A stretch of DNA of 35,669 nucleotides from a virus. Position 1 is the stretch's first letter. Each line of letters begins with the position of its first letter. The notes under the pieces were generated by a model. The model worked only from the letters and a program-made list of their open reading frames with translations. It did not search any database and was not told where the DNA came from. Location: IMG/VR virus record IMGVR_UViG_3300026519_000034, positions 1 to 35,669 of that record. One strand, written 5' to 3'. A program made the translations under genes and the position numbers. Positions 17,325-24,969 of this stretch are shown here, in pieces.

Positions 17325-18913
17325 ATTGATGTCTCTTTAGCCGATCCGCTATTTTGATTGATTGAGATAATATTAGAACCTCGCACCACACCGGCCGCAG
17401 CATTGACAATGCCGCCGCCACGATAACCCAGCTGTAAATACTGATAGGCATCGTGCGGGTGAGAATACTCATTTTTATCGACCTGCAATTTATCAGTGCG
17501 CCCTTCAGACGCATTTTTTGTTAGTTTGTATTGCGAGACAAAACCACGAATAAGGTATTTCATGCGCGGATCAAAAATTGAGCCGGGCGTATTAACATCA
17601 ATATCCCGCAAGGACATTGAAACCGCCTCAATTCTCAACCTCGGTTCGTTACTGTGTGTCGGCTGGATATTTACCGATATGGCTTGTGACACAATTTGCA
17701 TAAACGCAAAGTCACCCGCCTCTGTATCAGCCCCCATATAATCCGCCGGATCACCCCAGGCTCCACCACAAACCATACCGGCAAAATCCCGTAACAGCAC
17801 ATGATTAACCATTTCAGCAAAACGAGTGGCATTAGTGACTGATCCCTGCACCGTGGAAATTTCACGAAGCCCGCGAAACTGCCCATTCGGCATGAATTGC
17901 CCGATGATACAGGCAGGGCGACCACCGCCATCAAAGCCCATGTAAAATGGTAGATCCCGTATCGGCTCCAAAGGTTCATCTGAGATATGTTTTTGGGTGG
18001 AGAACTGCCCCTGATAAACCGGCGTTCCACTTATTACCCCTGCATATTGACCATGCACATTGCGCAAACTGTCAGGCGTTGTCGGGCCGCCAAAGCCAAA
18101 TTCTTCTTTTTCATAATCACGCCTTGATTTTCCTGCCCTGTTTTCACCTTGAGCAGACAAGCCTGAAGGTTGATGAAAAAAATTATAAGCACCCCACTTT
18201 TCCGGCTCCTCAATATGGCGCTTATAGGTCCAGTTACTCGGATCAGGCGGGTTATAATCTCCAAACACAATACGCGGCAGCATAACAACTTTTGCCCCGG
18301 TTTCCTCATCTGTTTCCCAGCCCAGCCGCTCGCCTTCCCAGGGCATAATGAAATCCCGACTTGGATATCTACCTGTACGTCCATAAAGCAACCCCGGCGC
18401 ATCCTCATGCATCAAATCCACTTCATTAAGATAACCCATTGAAATTTGGTAACCTTTAAAGAAACTGCTTAAATTTGTATCAGAAACAGCGCCGGTTTCC
18501 ATAATAAATTCCACCGGCGTTTTTCGCCATCCATCCGGCCACTTGCGCATAACATCCCACGAAAGCGTATGTGTGACAGGACGATCTTGACCGCCTGAAA
18601 AATGTTCCTTCACCGGCCGTTTCGTATAGGGGCCAAATTTTGGAAATTCTTCCAGCCATGAGGCAAGAGTTGTTTTGGCCAACTCCCTGTAAGTGTTGCG
18701 AATGATAGCCAGCTTCACATGAATAACGCCGTCCTTGCAAACCGGAAAAAGGTTACCCGCATGAAACGGCCCCTTATAGATTGCACCAACTGTTTTCCCG
18801 CTTCCCCAGGGACCCATTATCAGATCAATCGGCCCTTCACTTTTAATGAAAGCCTCACAAACAGGACCGGGCGGCTTATATTCATCAATCACCATTCCGT
18901 CATTTTTTTTCAA
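17312..18913 (-). CDS. Terminase large subunit
   Basis: 533 residues. The N-terminal ATPase has a Walker A at residues 34-41 (GPWGSGKT) and a Walker-B-like strand near 155-166 (ISMGYLNEVD). The C-terminal RNase-H-fold nuclease starts near residue 325 (FYMGFDGGG, first Asp) with a second acidic motif GDPADYMGAD. The enzyme cuts concatemeric DNA and drives packaging through the portal. The reading frame opens with TTG preceded by AAGGGA. An in-frame ATG at 18895 (MVIDEYK) is the alternative. The ATPase and nuclease parts appear complete. Confidence 0.92.
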   Translation of the reverse strand: MKKNDGMVIDEYKPPGPVCEAFIKSEGPIDLIMGPWGSGKTVGAIYKGPFHAGNLFPVCKDGVIHVKLAIIRNTYRELAKTTLASWLEEFPKFGPYTKRPVKEHFSGGQDRPVTHTLSWDVMRKWPDGWRKTPVEFIMETGAVSDTNLSSFFKGYQISMGYLNEVDLMHEDAPGLLYGRTGRYPSRDFIMPWEGERLGWETDEETGAKVVMLPRIVFGDYNPPDPSNWTYKRHIEEPEKWGAYNFFHQPSGLSAQGENRAGKSRRDYEKEEFGFGGPTTPDSLRNVHGQYAGVISGTPVYQGQFSTQKHISDEPLEPIRDLPFYMGFDGGGRPACIIGQFMPNGQFRGLREISTVQGSVTNATRFAEMVNHVLLRDFAGMVCGGAWGDPADYMGADTEAGDFAFMQIVSQAISVNIQPTHSNEPRLRIEAVSMSLRDIDVNTPGSIFDPRMKYLIRGFVSQYKLTKNASEGRTDKLQVDKNEYSHPHDAYQYLQLGYRGGGIVNAAAGVVRGSNIISINQNSGSAKETSIWDL

Positions 18914-19250
18914 GTGTAGATCCCTTACCCTGCTCCTGGTTTTTTATCAGCAGCTTTTCAACCCGTTGCCCGATTCACCTATCCCAGTTTAAATTCATAA
19001 CAACACGCTTAAATGCGCTCATGCTAGACGTGTGTGTGAGAGCCACCCCCCATAGTGGGGGGGCGTGAACTCGTTTTTTAAAATGGATTTCCGGCCGCCT
19101 ACAGCTCACGGCAAGGGGTGGGGGCGGGGTCGGCATATACAGGCTGGCTTGAGGCGGTGGCCATTCCATCCAGTCAAAATTAATTGCCCTGCTGATTTCC
19201 AATCAGCTTACATGCATAAGTTATTCCTTAATAATCAAAGGCTTAGGGCA
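18914..19250. other. Gene-poor gap between terminase subunits
   Basis: 337 bp without a convincing gene. It holds a GC-rich hairpin at 19046-19062 (CCCCCCA, TAG loop, TGGGGGG) followed on the plus strand by a T-run at 19073, and a G-rich tract at 19113-19130. A 75-codon frame on the minus strand (18975-19202) starts with TTG and looks non-coding. A packaging-recognition (pac/cos) or regulatory site is possible because such sites often lie near terS/terL. Confidence 0.5.
19046..19062 (+). terminator. 7-bp GC hairpin with downstream T-run
   Basis: CCCCCCA, a 3-nt loop and TGGGGGG. A TTTTTT run occurs 11 bp after the stem on the plus strand. It is a rightward terminator candidate, or a structural mark in the terminase gap. 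Transcription of neighbouring genes is leftward, so a terminator role would act on antisense transcription. Confidence 0.35.
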
Positions 19251-19904
19251 TTAGTGCGACTTGTCACTATCAGGTCGCATATCAACACAATCGTTAAGCT
19301 GTTGATTATCAATGGTTTTTTCATTCGGCATAATCCCGGCGCTTAAAGTTCCATCATCGTTATTCAGGCTGGACTGGTTCACACTGAAATTATTGAAAAC
19401 CATCATCGGGCGAATATCGCTTGGTGGTGCATCCTTCGGCTGCTGCTTCGCGTGCCAGTAAGGCAGGCTTGCAATCATCGCGCTTTTTTGCAGTTCCAGC
19501 GCTTCCATTGGGTCAATCGGCGCTCGTGGCACTTTATCGGCCTCAAAAACTAAACCTTGCTTAATCAATTTTTCACGCAATTGCTCACGATATTCGGTCA
19601 CCTTCATAGCCAGGTCAACAGGTGTCATCGAATAGATTGAGGCGAGACCGTGCATCGGATCACGATACCCAAGCGCCAGCAGATATTGAGTAATTTCAAC
19701 ATCTTTTTTGTTCTTCGAGCCTTTTGGCCGCCCCACCCCCTTACTTTCAACCGCATACATTTCACGCGCATCGAGCGGCAAAGGCAACGCCAGTTCATCC
19801 GGTGGAAACAACAAGTCAGGTTGATCATCAGCAATTTGCTCAATATCAGCGGCAATTTCATTGGTGCCTGGATGATCCTTATTATTTTTTTGGTCATAAC
19901 TCAT
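19251..19904 (-). CDS. Terminase small subunit (putative)
   Basis: 217 residues. An AT-hook-like basic motif GRPKGSKNKK (58-67) is followed by a helical region and a segment with SAMIASLPYWHAKQQPKD, the 'ALPYWHAKxP' feature of many alphaproteobacterial phage small terminases. The N-terminus is acidic, and the C-terminal ~50 residues look disordered. It would bind packaging-site DNA and regulate TerL. It is the first late gene after the origin-like block and lies upstream of terL with a 337-bp gap. The C-terminal tail beyond PYWHAK is unusually long and Asn/Asp-rich. Confidence 0.75.
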   Translation of the reverse strand: MSYDQKNNKDHPGTNEIAADIEQIADDQPDLLFPPDELALPLPLDAREMYAVESKGVGRPKGSKNKKDVEITQYLLALGYRDPMHGLASIYSMTPVDLAMKVTEYREQLREKLIKQGLVFEADKVPRAPIDPMEALELQKSAMIASLPYWHAKQQPKDAPPSDIRPMMVFNNFSVNQSSLNNDDGTLSAGIMPNEKTIDNQQLNDCVDMRPDSDKSH

Positions 19905-20098
19905 AAAATATCATTCCCTGTTCTGCATTTTTCATTCTTCACGGCCGGTCGAGCGGTATCAAAGTTTTCTGCAAAATTTCCAGCGCGTGTGTGTGCCTTC
20001 CTAAGCCCATAAAATGCTAACCAACTGAATATATTGTAATATTTTATTCATGCGAGCAACCGAGCCCCAAAAGCAAATTACCGTTTTGTTATTGTGGT

Positions 20099-20131
20099 AA
20101 TTCTTTGGTAATTGTAATTTACCAAAGAATT
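20099..20131. repeat. 13-bp perfect inverted repeat inside the iteron block
   Basis: AATTCTTTGGTAA (20099-20111), a 7-nt spacer and TTACCAAAGAATT (20119-20131). Each arm contains the GGTAA/TTACC iteron core, so this may be an inverted pair of binding sites. Confidence 0.7.
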
Positions 20132-20181
20132 CATATACTTATATACAAATTACTGAATTACCGATGTAATTATGTATATGT

Positions 20182-20205
20182 ACGCGCGCGCGCGCGCGCA
20201 CGCGT
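20182..20205. repeat. Alternating CG tract
   Basis: An almost uninterrupted CG dinucleotide run embedded in AT-rich DNA. Such tracts favour Z-form DNA under negative supercoiling. Here it sits in the centre of the iteron block. Confidence 0.85.
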
Positions 20206-20567
20206 GAATAAGTTATATATGCTGGTAATTCTGTAATTCTCACAATAAGCCTATGATTTTATTGAGTTTTTTCAATTACCGGAGAATTACCGGCAATTAC
20301 TGCCACATTCTCCGCACCTGCCCTTTGGCCGGAAAACCATCATCACACACTCCAGTTATTCTTAAGTGCTCGCACGACAAAACCGCTGAAATTTGCCTAA
20401 AAATGTGAAATTGTGCGAGTTCCTTTTTCTTCAAAATGGGTATGGGTGCGGGTTAATTGCGCTAAAACAAATTGAGAGGATAAAAGGGCATGGGTAATAG
20501 CGCGGGTGGCGGGATTTGTCGTTCGCTTACGCTCACTCGATCATGCGTTTTGCTGTTGATAGGGCAG

Positions 20568-20710
20568 CGCTGCATACTGGCGCGCCGCGAAAGCGCGCCA
20601 GTATGCAGCGGCATTGGCTTTCTGACGTTAGAAAGTCAATATCACGGGCTATTCAGCGCTCCGCGCTGGCCCTTGGTCGCGGCATTAATGTGAAGTTTGG
20701 ATTAATAGCC
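20568..20710. repeat. Highly structured block with 18-bp perfect hairpin
   Basis: CGCTGCATACTGGCGCGC (20568-20585) pairs perfectly with 20593-20610 around loop CGCGAAA. Next come CTTTCT/AGAAAG (20618-20635), CAGCGC/GCGCTG with a 3-nt loop (20654-20668), and GGCTATT (20647-20653) that can pair with AATAGCC (20704-20710). No gene is convincing here. Possible roles: single-strand initiation/primase loading site, terminator for the helicase transcript, or a structured RNA. Confidence 0.6.
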
Positions 20711-20721
20711 GGATAAAAAAA

Positions 20722-22542
20722 CTATTCATTACGCGCCGTATTCTGCCAATGGTCAAAGGCTTTTAGATCTAGAAAAATACAGGAATGTGTAACTCGGTTA
20801 ATCGTCACCTTAAAACGGTTACCGCTGCCGCGTACCACGACATCTTTAGGCGCTTGTTTTAGCGAGCGCATCCAGCCGCCACCTTCCCAGTCAGAGCCTT
20901 CAAACAGTTTTTCAATCCCCTGACCGCCCGGCGGCACGCATAGCGCCAGTCCCTCAATATGGTCCACCTTTCCAGGTGCTTTAATTGATAGTCCGGCACT
21001 GATAAGTTTACGCTGATTAAGCCTGAAATCATCCGCTTCAAAAAGCTGCACTTCCTCAAGATATTCGATGATACTGCCAACCGTTTGCTTTTCACCGCCC
21101 TTAAATGTTTCCAAACTGGCGGTCAGCAAATGCTCTACACATTGCAGCCATTCCGGTTTTTGCTCACCTCGCTCCATTTTTGTCATGTCAGCTAACATCT
21201 GTCCCAGCCTGTCAGGCTCATCAATGGGCAGGCCCATGTCATCCAGCACATTCTTACCCACTACCAGCTCAGCTGCCGCCAGCAGTGTTGCGTAGGTGTC
21301 GATCGCCCGCTGGTTAAAGCCTGCCTTGTGCAAAATTCGTTGCCAGTCCGGCAAAATATCATCAGTAAATTTTTTCCAGCCCTGCATAATTTGACGTAAA
21401 ATCATCCGGCCATCATCAGAAGAATAAACAAATTTATCCTCACCAGAATAACCACGCTCTTCAAAGGGTGTTAAATCCAATATCGCCATGCGACTTTTAT
21501 CGCTGGTTTCCAGTTCCGGCACCCGAATTGACGAGAAAAAGAATGAGCATTTCAAAGTGAACTTTTGCGCCGAATGGTCACTCGATCCCCGGTGGCTGTC
21601 TGCACCGCTGGCGGCCACGCGCGCCAGGTCAATCACTGGCAAGCGTTTAGAGCGATTTTTAGCACCGCCCTCAAACTCATCAACAATCACCGCTGTGCTG
21701 TCCTGCTGGATGGTTTGGCGTATGCCCGCTGCAGTCGTGTCAGCCGTTGCCATAACCGCACTATCAAGCACAGCCTGAATGATCCCGTGCAGTGTTGACT
21801 TACCGACACCGGCCCCGCCGGTGGTGTATATAATCGGCCGCCAGTTTAGCGCGCCACCCATCAGCGCGGTTACCATCCAGCCGATCAGCAAAATCGGGTC
21901 GAGAATTTCTCGCCCCCAGTTCCACGTGCGAAAATCCAGCAATATCCGCTGTGCGGGCGATTCTTCAATATCAACATATTCCTGCCAGGGCGTTAAAATA
22001 TCATATTGCACCGAATAAAGCTTGCCCCGGTGTTCGCCCGGCTCTGAAGATAACAGCCGCCCATTGCGCATGGACCAAAGGCTTTCACCGGAGTGCCAGA
22101 TGAATTCTCCGCCCTTGTCGCGCCAGCCACCACGGCCCTCGTGCTGCTTTTCCGGGTCAAACATTCCGCGACGTGAGCCTTCGGCTACAAAACACCGAAA
22201 TAGCTTTTGATATTCCAGTCCATTGATTTTTGGCGGCGCAAATTCTTCCTTATTTTTTAACTTTTTTGTGTTCTTCTTTTTCTTCAATTTCTTCGGTGCG
22301 GCCCAGCGCGGAAAAGCCCACTCACAATAATTTTGGTGGTGGCCAAACAACTTTGTCACGCTGACCGCATCGCCTTTAATCAGCGCAACCAGCTGGCCAT
22401 TAGCATCAGATACCCAAATAATTTCACCATTCACCCCATGCACCGAAACCGGACAATCGGGCGGCAGATTATCATAGGGGTATCCTTCCCATTTACCGGC
22501 CTCAATACCGTTGCGTGGAAATTCCGGGGCCGGGTCGGGCAT
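20722..22542 (-). CDS. Phage replicative helicase (D5/primase-helicase-type ATPase)
   Basis: 606 residues from the ATG. The ATPase has Walker A TGGAGVGKST (241-250) and Walker B TAVIVDEFEG (283-292), followed by a sensor/arginine-rich region (RVAASGADSHRG). A Lys-rich linker lies at 84-99. It should unwind DNA at the phage origin together with the split primase encoded upstream. The ATG has no ribosome site, whereas the frame stays open for 29 more codons. An ATT at 22611, with AAAGGAA about 10 bp upstream, would add the plausible N-terminus (I)SASNYIKAQFADAKRE. The true start may therefore be 22611. Confidence 0.8.
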   Translation of the reverse strand: MPDPAPEFPRNGIEAGKWEGYPYDNLPPDCPVSVHGVNGEIIWVSDANGQLVALIKGDAVSVTKLFGHHQNYCEWAFPRWAAPKKLKKKKNTKKLKNKEEFAPPKINGLEYQKLFRCFVAEGSRRGMFDPEKQHEGRGGWRDKGGEFIWHSGESLWSMRNGRLLSSEPGEHRGKLYSVQYDILTPWQEYVDIEESPAQRILLDFRTWNWGREILDPILLIGWMVTALMGGALNWRPIIYTTGGAGVGKSTLHGIIQAVLDSAVMATADTTAAGIRQTIQQDSTAVIVDEFEGGAKNRSKRLPVIDLARVAASGADSHRGSSDHSAQKFTLKCSFFFSSIRVPELETSDKSRMAILDLTPFEERGYSGEDKFVYSSDDGRMILRQIMQGWKKFTDDILPDWQRILHKAGFNQRAIDTYATLLAAAELVVGKNVLDDMGLPIDEPDRLGQMLADMTKMERGEQKPEWLQCVEHLLTASLETFKGGEKQTVGSIIEYLEEVQLFEADDFRLNQRKLISAGLSIKAPGKVDHIEGLALCVPPGGQGIEKLFEGSDWEGGGWMRSLKQAPKDVVVRGSGNRFKVTINRVTHSCIFLDLKAFDHWQNTARNE

Positions 22543-22636
22543 ATGCCGATTGCGCTTTAATTCACGTTTGGCATCGGCGAACTGGGCTTTGATATAATTT
22601 GAAGCGGAAATTGGCTTGGCTTCCTTTTTTTAGCCG

Positions 22637-22666
22637 CTGATCTTGCGCGTAAACACGTGCGATCAG
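22637..22666 (-). repeat. Palindromic element A (short type, intercistronic)
   Basis: CTGATC and GATCAG outer arms, inner GCGCGT/ACGTGC, loop AAAC (plus strand), with the two-base TT bulge common to the family. It lies between gapR and the helicase gene, just before the A7-GGAA ribosome-site-like sequence. Confidence 0.85.
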
Positions 22667-22742
22667 CTTTGTTTAATGCTACAAATCGAGCGAGAGGCGT
22701 TGCCTCACGTGTGATCTGGAGTGGTTGACATGATACGGCTGA

Positions 22743-23012
22743 TTATTGACTGTTTTCTTGCTCCGGTTTCATACCAATTGATTTCATATACAAATCAAGC
22801 ATGGCTTCCTGCTCCTGCCGATCTGCGTGCTTCTGCTTGCGCAGTCTGATTACTGTGCGAATGGTTCTCACGTCAAAGCCGTTGGCTTTTGCTTCCCCAT
22901 AGACCTCTTTTATATCGTCAGCCAGCGCCTTTTTTTCTTCCTCAAGCCGCTCCACCCGCTCGATGATCGAGCGCAATTGGTCGCGGGAAGATGTATTTTC
23001 TTCTTCACTCAT
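22743..23012 (-). CDS. gapR: GapR-family (DUF2312) DNA-binding protein
   Basis: 89 residues with nearly the whole family pattern: DQLRSIIERVERLEEEKKAL, then DIKEVYGEAKANGFDVRTIR, then RLRKQKHADRQEQEAMLDLY. In Caulobacter GapR is an essential nucleoid-associated protein that encircles overtwisted DNA ahead of replication and helps gyrase/topoisomerase. Here it lies between the helicase and an unknown early gene, fitting a role in phage DNA replication or host takeover. Length matches chromosomal homologues. A hairpin (23037-23056) and repeat copy 2 lie immediately upstream of the ATG. Confidence 0.92.
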   Translation of the reverse strand: MSEEENTSSRDQLRSIIERVERLEEEKKALADDIKEVYGEAKANGFDVRTIRTVIRLRKQKHADRQEQEAMLDLYMKSIGMKPEQENSQ

Positions 23013-23036
23013 TTTAGTGTTCCTTGTTCGTGTTCC

Positions 23037-23056
23037 GCCTGCCCCTCCGGGCAGGC
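23037..23056. repeat. 8-bp GC hairpin upstream of gapR
   Basis: GCCTGCCC, loop CTCC, GGGCAGGC, a perfect stem 24 bp upstream of the gapR ATG. No U-run follows it in the leftward transcript, so it is more likely an mRNA leader structure than a terminator. Confidence 0.65.
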
Positions 23057-23059
23057 GTC

Positions 23060-23108
23060 CGTTCGCGGGCTGGCACGACTTATGCGCCGTTTGCCCTGCT
23101 ACGAAGGG
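23060..23108 (-). repeat. Structured dispersed repeat, copy 2
   Basis: The minus strand reads AGCAGGGCAAACGGCGCATA, then AGTCGTGCCAGCCCGCGAAC. It shows the same outer GGGC/GCCC and inner CGGC/G(U)CG pairings as copies 1 and 3. The flank similarity to copy 3 extends further (CTTGC.GG...CC.CCCT). Confidence 0.75.
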
Positions 23109-23125
23109 TGGAATTATCCGGCAAG

Positions 23126-23716
23126 TTAAAATGGTGATTTTGTCGAACCATCATCATCATTTTTTTCTTTCAAAGCCTTCCCAATTTCGGTCAATTCAGA
23201 TGTATCATGTTCCATCTCCATCATGCTTTCACCGGCTGAGATTGGCGTGTTGTTAGCTCGATCCAAATCTTGCGCTTCGCTTTCGCTCAATGTGCGATTT
23301 TGCTCAACAATCTGATTGTGCGCATCGTCGACGAGCAAAAATGTAGCCAAAAAAACCTGCCAGGCGCATTGATGTTGGGTCGGCAATTCTGTCCAGGCTT
23401 GTGTCCAGTTTTTCACCTGCTTGCTAATCAGCGCATTCATGCCGGCATGAATAAACACAATTTCGGCTGTGCTTTCCGGGTGTTTGCGAATGAATTGAGG
23501 AATACAGGATTTAAAGGCCTCAAATTCACCCATTGGCGTTTCATCTGTGTTTTCAGATAAATCAAACTTCCCTGCCAATTGGCCAATGACTGCGAACGCC
23601 GCATTCCAGGCAAAACGCATGGCCGGGTCGAAATCTGGATCAATTTTCTGATCTGACGCACTTCCTTGTTTTTTCGTGGTTTTTTTATTGTTCTGTGCCT
23701 TTTTTCGTTTAGCCAT
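23126..23716 (-). CDS. Early protein of unknown function carrying a palindromic-element insert
   Basis: 196 residues. A Lys/Gln-rich basic N-terminus (MAKRKKAQNNKKTTKKQG) leads into a helical core (AMRFAWNAAFAVIGQLAGKF) and an acidic tail ending KNDDDGSTKSPF. Residues around 145-160 (NRTLSESEAQDLDRANN) are encoded by an in-frame copy of the palindromic element (23265-23300). Its ribosome site is inside a (GA)n/(TC)n dinucleotide run at 23723-23735. It lies between gapR and the primase. I recognise no domain. DNA or RNA binding is possible from the basic N-terminus. Confidence 0.65.
   Translation of the reverse strand: MAKRKKAQNNKKTTKKQGSASDQKIDPDFDPAMRFAWNAAFAVIGQLAGKFDLSENTDETPMGEFEAFKSCIPQFIRKHPESTAEIVFIHAGMNALISKQVKNWTQAWTELPTQHQCAWQVFLATFLLVDDAHNQIVEQNRTLSESEAQDLDRANNTPISAGESMMEMEHDTSELTEIGKALKEKNDDDGSTKSPF
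23265..23300 (-). repeat. Palindromic element H (long type, in coding sequence)
   Basis: In the coding strand: AAATCGCACATTGAGC, a short spacer, GAAGCGCAAGATTT. It shares both ends with elements F and G in other genes and encodes RTLSESEAQDL in frame. Confidence 0.8.
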
Positions 23717-23742
23717 TGTTAGTCTCTCTCTCTCTTTGTTTG

Positions 23743-23778
23743 GCTTAAATCTTACGCGTCAACACGTGCGATTTAAGC
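23743..23778 (-). repeat. Palindromic element B (short type, intercistronic)
   Basis: Outer arms GCTTAAATC / GATTTAAGC (9 bp), bulge TT, inner ACGCGT/ACGTGC, loop CAAC. It lies between the primase stop and the 196-residue gene, followed on the transcript by AAACAAAGAG and the start codon, as element E is. Confidence 0.9.
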
Positions 23779-23792
23779 AGGTTAAATTTCAC

Positions 23793-24674
23793 TCACTCTT
23801 TTCTCGTGCGCGTGCGCGTGAACACGCGCGCTGACTGCTTACTCAAATCGTTATAATCATCTACGCCGTCACGTTCCGGCGGGTTCATCACCGAAATTGG
23901 CTTGCTATGCATCTCAAGTGCTTCAAATGCCCGGTCAAACTGACCGCGCGCCGTCATGTTACCGATATTGTTATCGCGCCAAATAATGAGGCTTTCACAA
24001 CACTCCATATCAATCGGCATATTGGCAAAGTTGGAAAGCGATCCCGCCGCCCAAAGCCGTTCATCCGGCAAGGCGTGGCAAAGCTGCAAGCCGGTCTCAA
24101 TGCCCTCTGCGGCGTGCAGGTTTTGCCCGCACAAATCATCCTCCGGCGGCAAGCCGCTCTTGCCGTGGTTAAGCCGAATCACACTGCCATTGGCCTCACC
24201 AATAATCATTTTTGAAGGGAATTCTTTGCCCAAATTCACTTTTTGCGGTCGCTGCGGGTCAAGAAAAGTAACATGGCAGGCGGTCAATTGTCCGGTTGGC
24301 GAGCGCATCGCTGCATGAATGGCTGGAAAGTCAGGGCCGGGCTTTATTTTACGGCGCTTGCCATCTACGGTTTTGTATTGAGCCATTTTCCAATATTCGG
24401 TTGCATTGGAAAATCGAAAAGTATTCATATCAAGATTAAAATTTTGCCGATCAATCGGTATATTGCGCCCGGCAAAATAATCAAAAGCATGTCGACGGGC
24501 CGGGCAATCAACATTAAAAGCCCGGCCCTTTTGCCACAATTTATTAGCAAGCATAATCCGCTTGATGCGGTTGCTTGCGGATTTTTGTTCGTGAATTACA
24601 CGGGTTTGGCTGGCGCGCCTGGCCAACTCACGGCGTTCATCAACATTCATGCGCCGTATGCCGAGCCAGTCCAT
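23793..24674 (-). CDS. Primase C-terminal part with Toprim domain (separated by frameshift)
   Basis: 293 residues from ATG 24674. The Toprim signature is complete: EGIETGLQL (190-198), LWAAGSLSNF, a strand with IIWRDNN (230-236) and DDYNDL (272-277). This is the phage/plasmid type of primase (DUF7146/Toprim_3-like) that makes RNA primers. Its first residues MDWLGIRRMN are what normally follows the LIAY segment of the zinc-finger part, which is encoded in another frame by 24640-24969. Removing one copy of a 7-bp tandem duplication at 24672-24685 would restore a single protein. Reinitiation at this ATG might still give a separate chain. The last codons overlap a palindrome-like GCGCGT/ACGCGC hairpin (23814-23829). 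Confidence 0.85.
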   Translation of the reverse strand: MDWLGIRRMNVDERRELARRASQTRVIHEQKSASNRIKRIMLANKLWQKGRAFNVDCPARRHAFDYFAGRNIPIDRQNFNLDMNTFRFSNATEYWKMAQYKTVDGKRRKIKPGPDFPAIHAAMRSPTGQLTACHVTFLDPQRPQKVNLGKEFPSKMIIGEANGSVIRLNHGKSGLPPEDDLCGQNLHAAEGIETGLQLCHALPDERLWAAGSLSNFANMPIDMECCESLIIWRDNNIGNMTARGQFDRAFEALEMHSKPISVMNPPERDGVDDYNDLSKQSARVFTRTRTRKE

Positions 24675-24969
24675 TGCCCATTGCCGGGGAAAAACTCACA
24701 TCTTTCACATCGTGAAAATTCACATAGGCAATAAGCCCAAAAACATCACCCTTGTCACCAGAGCGAAAACATTGCCAGGCACCAACGGCCGGGCGGTTTT
24801 CAAGGCTTATTTTTAAGGCCGGGTGGTGCTTTTGGTCATTGGTCACCGGATTACAGGAAACCCAATGCGAACCCTCCCGCCGTCCTGTCGGCAACAGCTG
24901 CATACATAAATCAATGATCTTGTCCTGCAGCAAGTGCTTGATTTCTTTTATGTCTACTCTATCCCTCAC
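24640..24969 (-). CDS. Primase N-terminal part with CHC2-like zinc domain (separated by frameshift)
   Basis: 109 residues from GTG 24969, preceded by GAGGATATTGCC and overlapping the previous stop (GTGA). The domain pattern fits phage primases: EGSHWVSCNP, then NRPAVGAWQCFRSGDKGDVFGLIAY, given here in parts. The Cys/His positions are consistent with a zinc ribbon. After LIAYVNFHDVKDVSFSPAM the frame diverges into a non-family tail (GNGLARHTAHEC). In the ancestral frame SFSPAM continues directly into DWLGIRRMN of the 293-residue part. The start signal lies within the 107-bp repeat. Confidence 0.8.
   Translation of the reverse strand: MRDRVDIKEIKHLLQDKIIDLCMQLLPTGRREGSHWVSCNPVTNDQKHHPALKISLENRPAVGAWQCFRSGDKGDVFGLIAYVNFHDVKDVSFSPAMGNGLARHTAHEC
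24672..24685. repeat. 7-bp tandem duplication causing a primase frameshift
   Basis: CATTGCC CATTGCC on the plus strand (GGCAATG twice on the gene strand). Deleting one unit yields ...FSPAMDWLGIRR... in one frame. Seven bases shift the frame by one. Confidence 0.85.

Larger units (their letters stand above)
20076..20302. other. Candidate replication origin with AATTACC iterons
   Basis: Within an 817-bp gene-free block (19905-20721). AATTACC or its complement GGTAATT occurs at 20076, 20096, 20107, 20156, 20224, 20274 and 20285, with near matches at 20148 and 20295. The last three are 10-11 bp apart, one helical turn. The tract is AT-rich and includes a 13-bp palindrome and a CG-alternating stretch. 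It lies just beyond the helicase gene and next to the early/late boundary. An initiator is not proven; the XRE/DnaA-C-like protein, ParB-like protein or helicase are candidates. Confidence 0.55.

Noticed and set aside
18975-19202. 75-codon minus-strand frame in the terminase gap
   Set aside because: TTG start, Pro-rich odd composition, no ribosome site; probably non-coding.
20490-20716. Two overlapping rightward frames of 66-67 codons
   Set aside because: They run through the 18-bp hairpin and its neighbours; composition follows the DNA structure rather than a protein.
24640-24674. Programmed frameshift or intein in the primase
   Set aside because: No slippery heptamer or intein motif; the exact 7-bp tandem duplication explains the split more simply.
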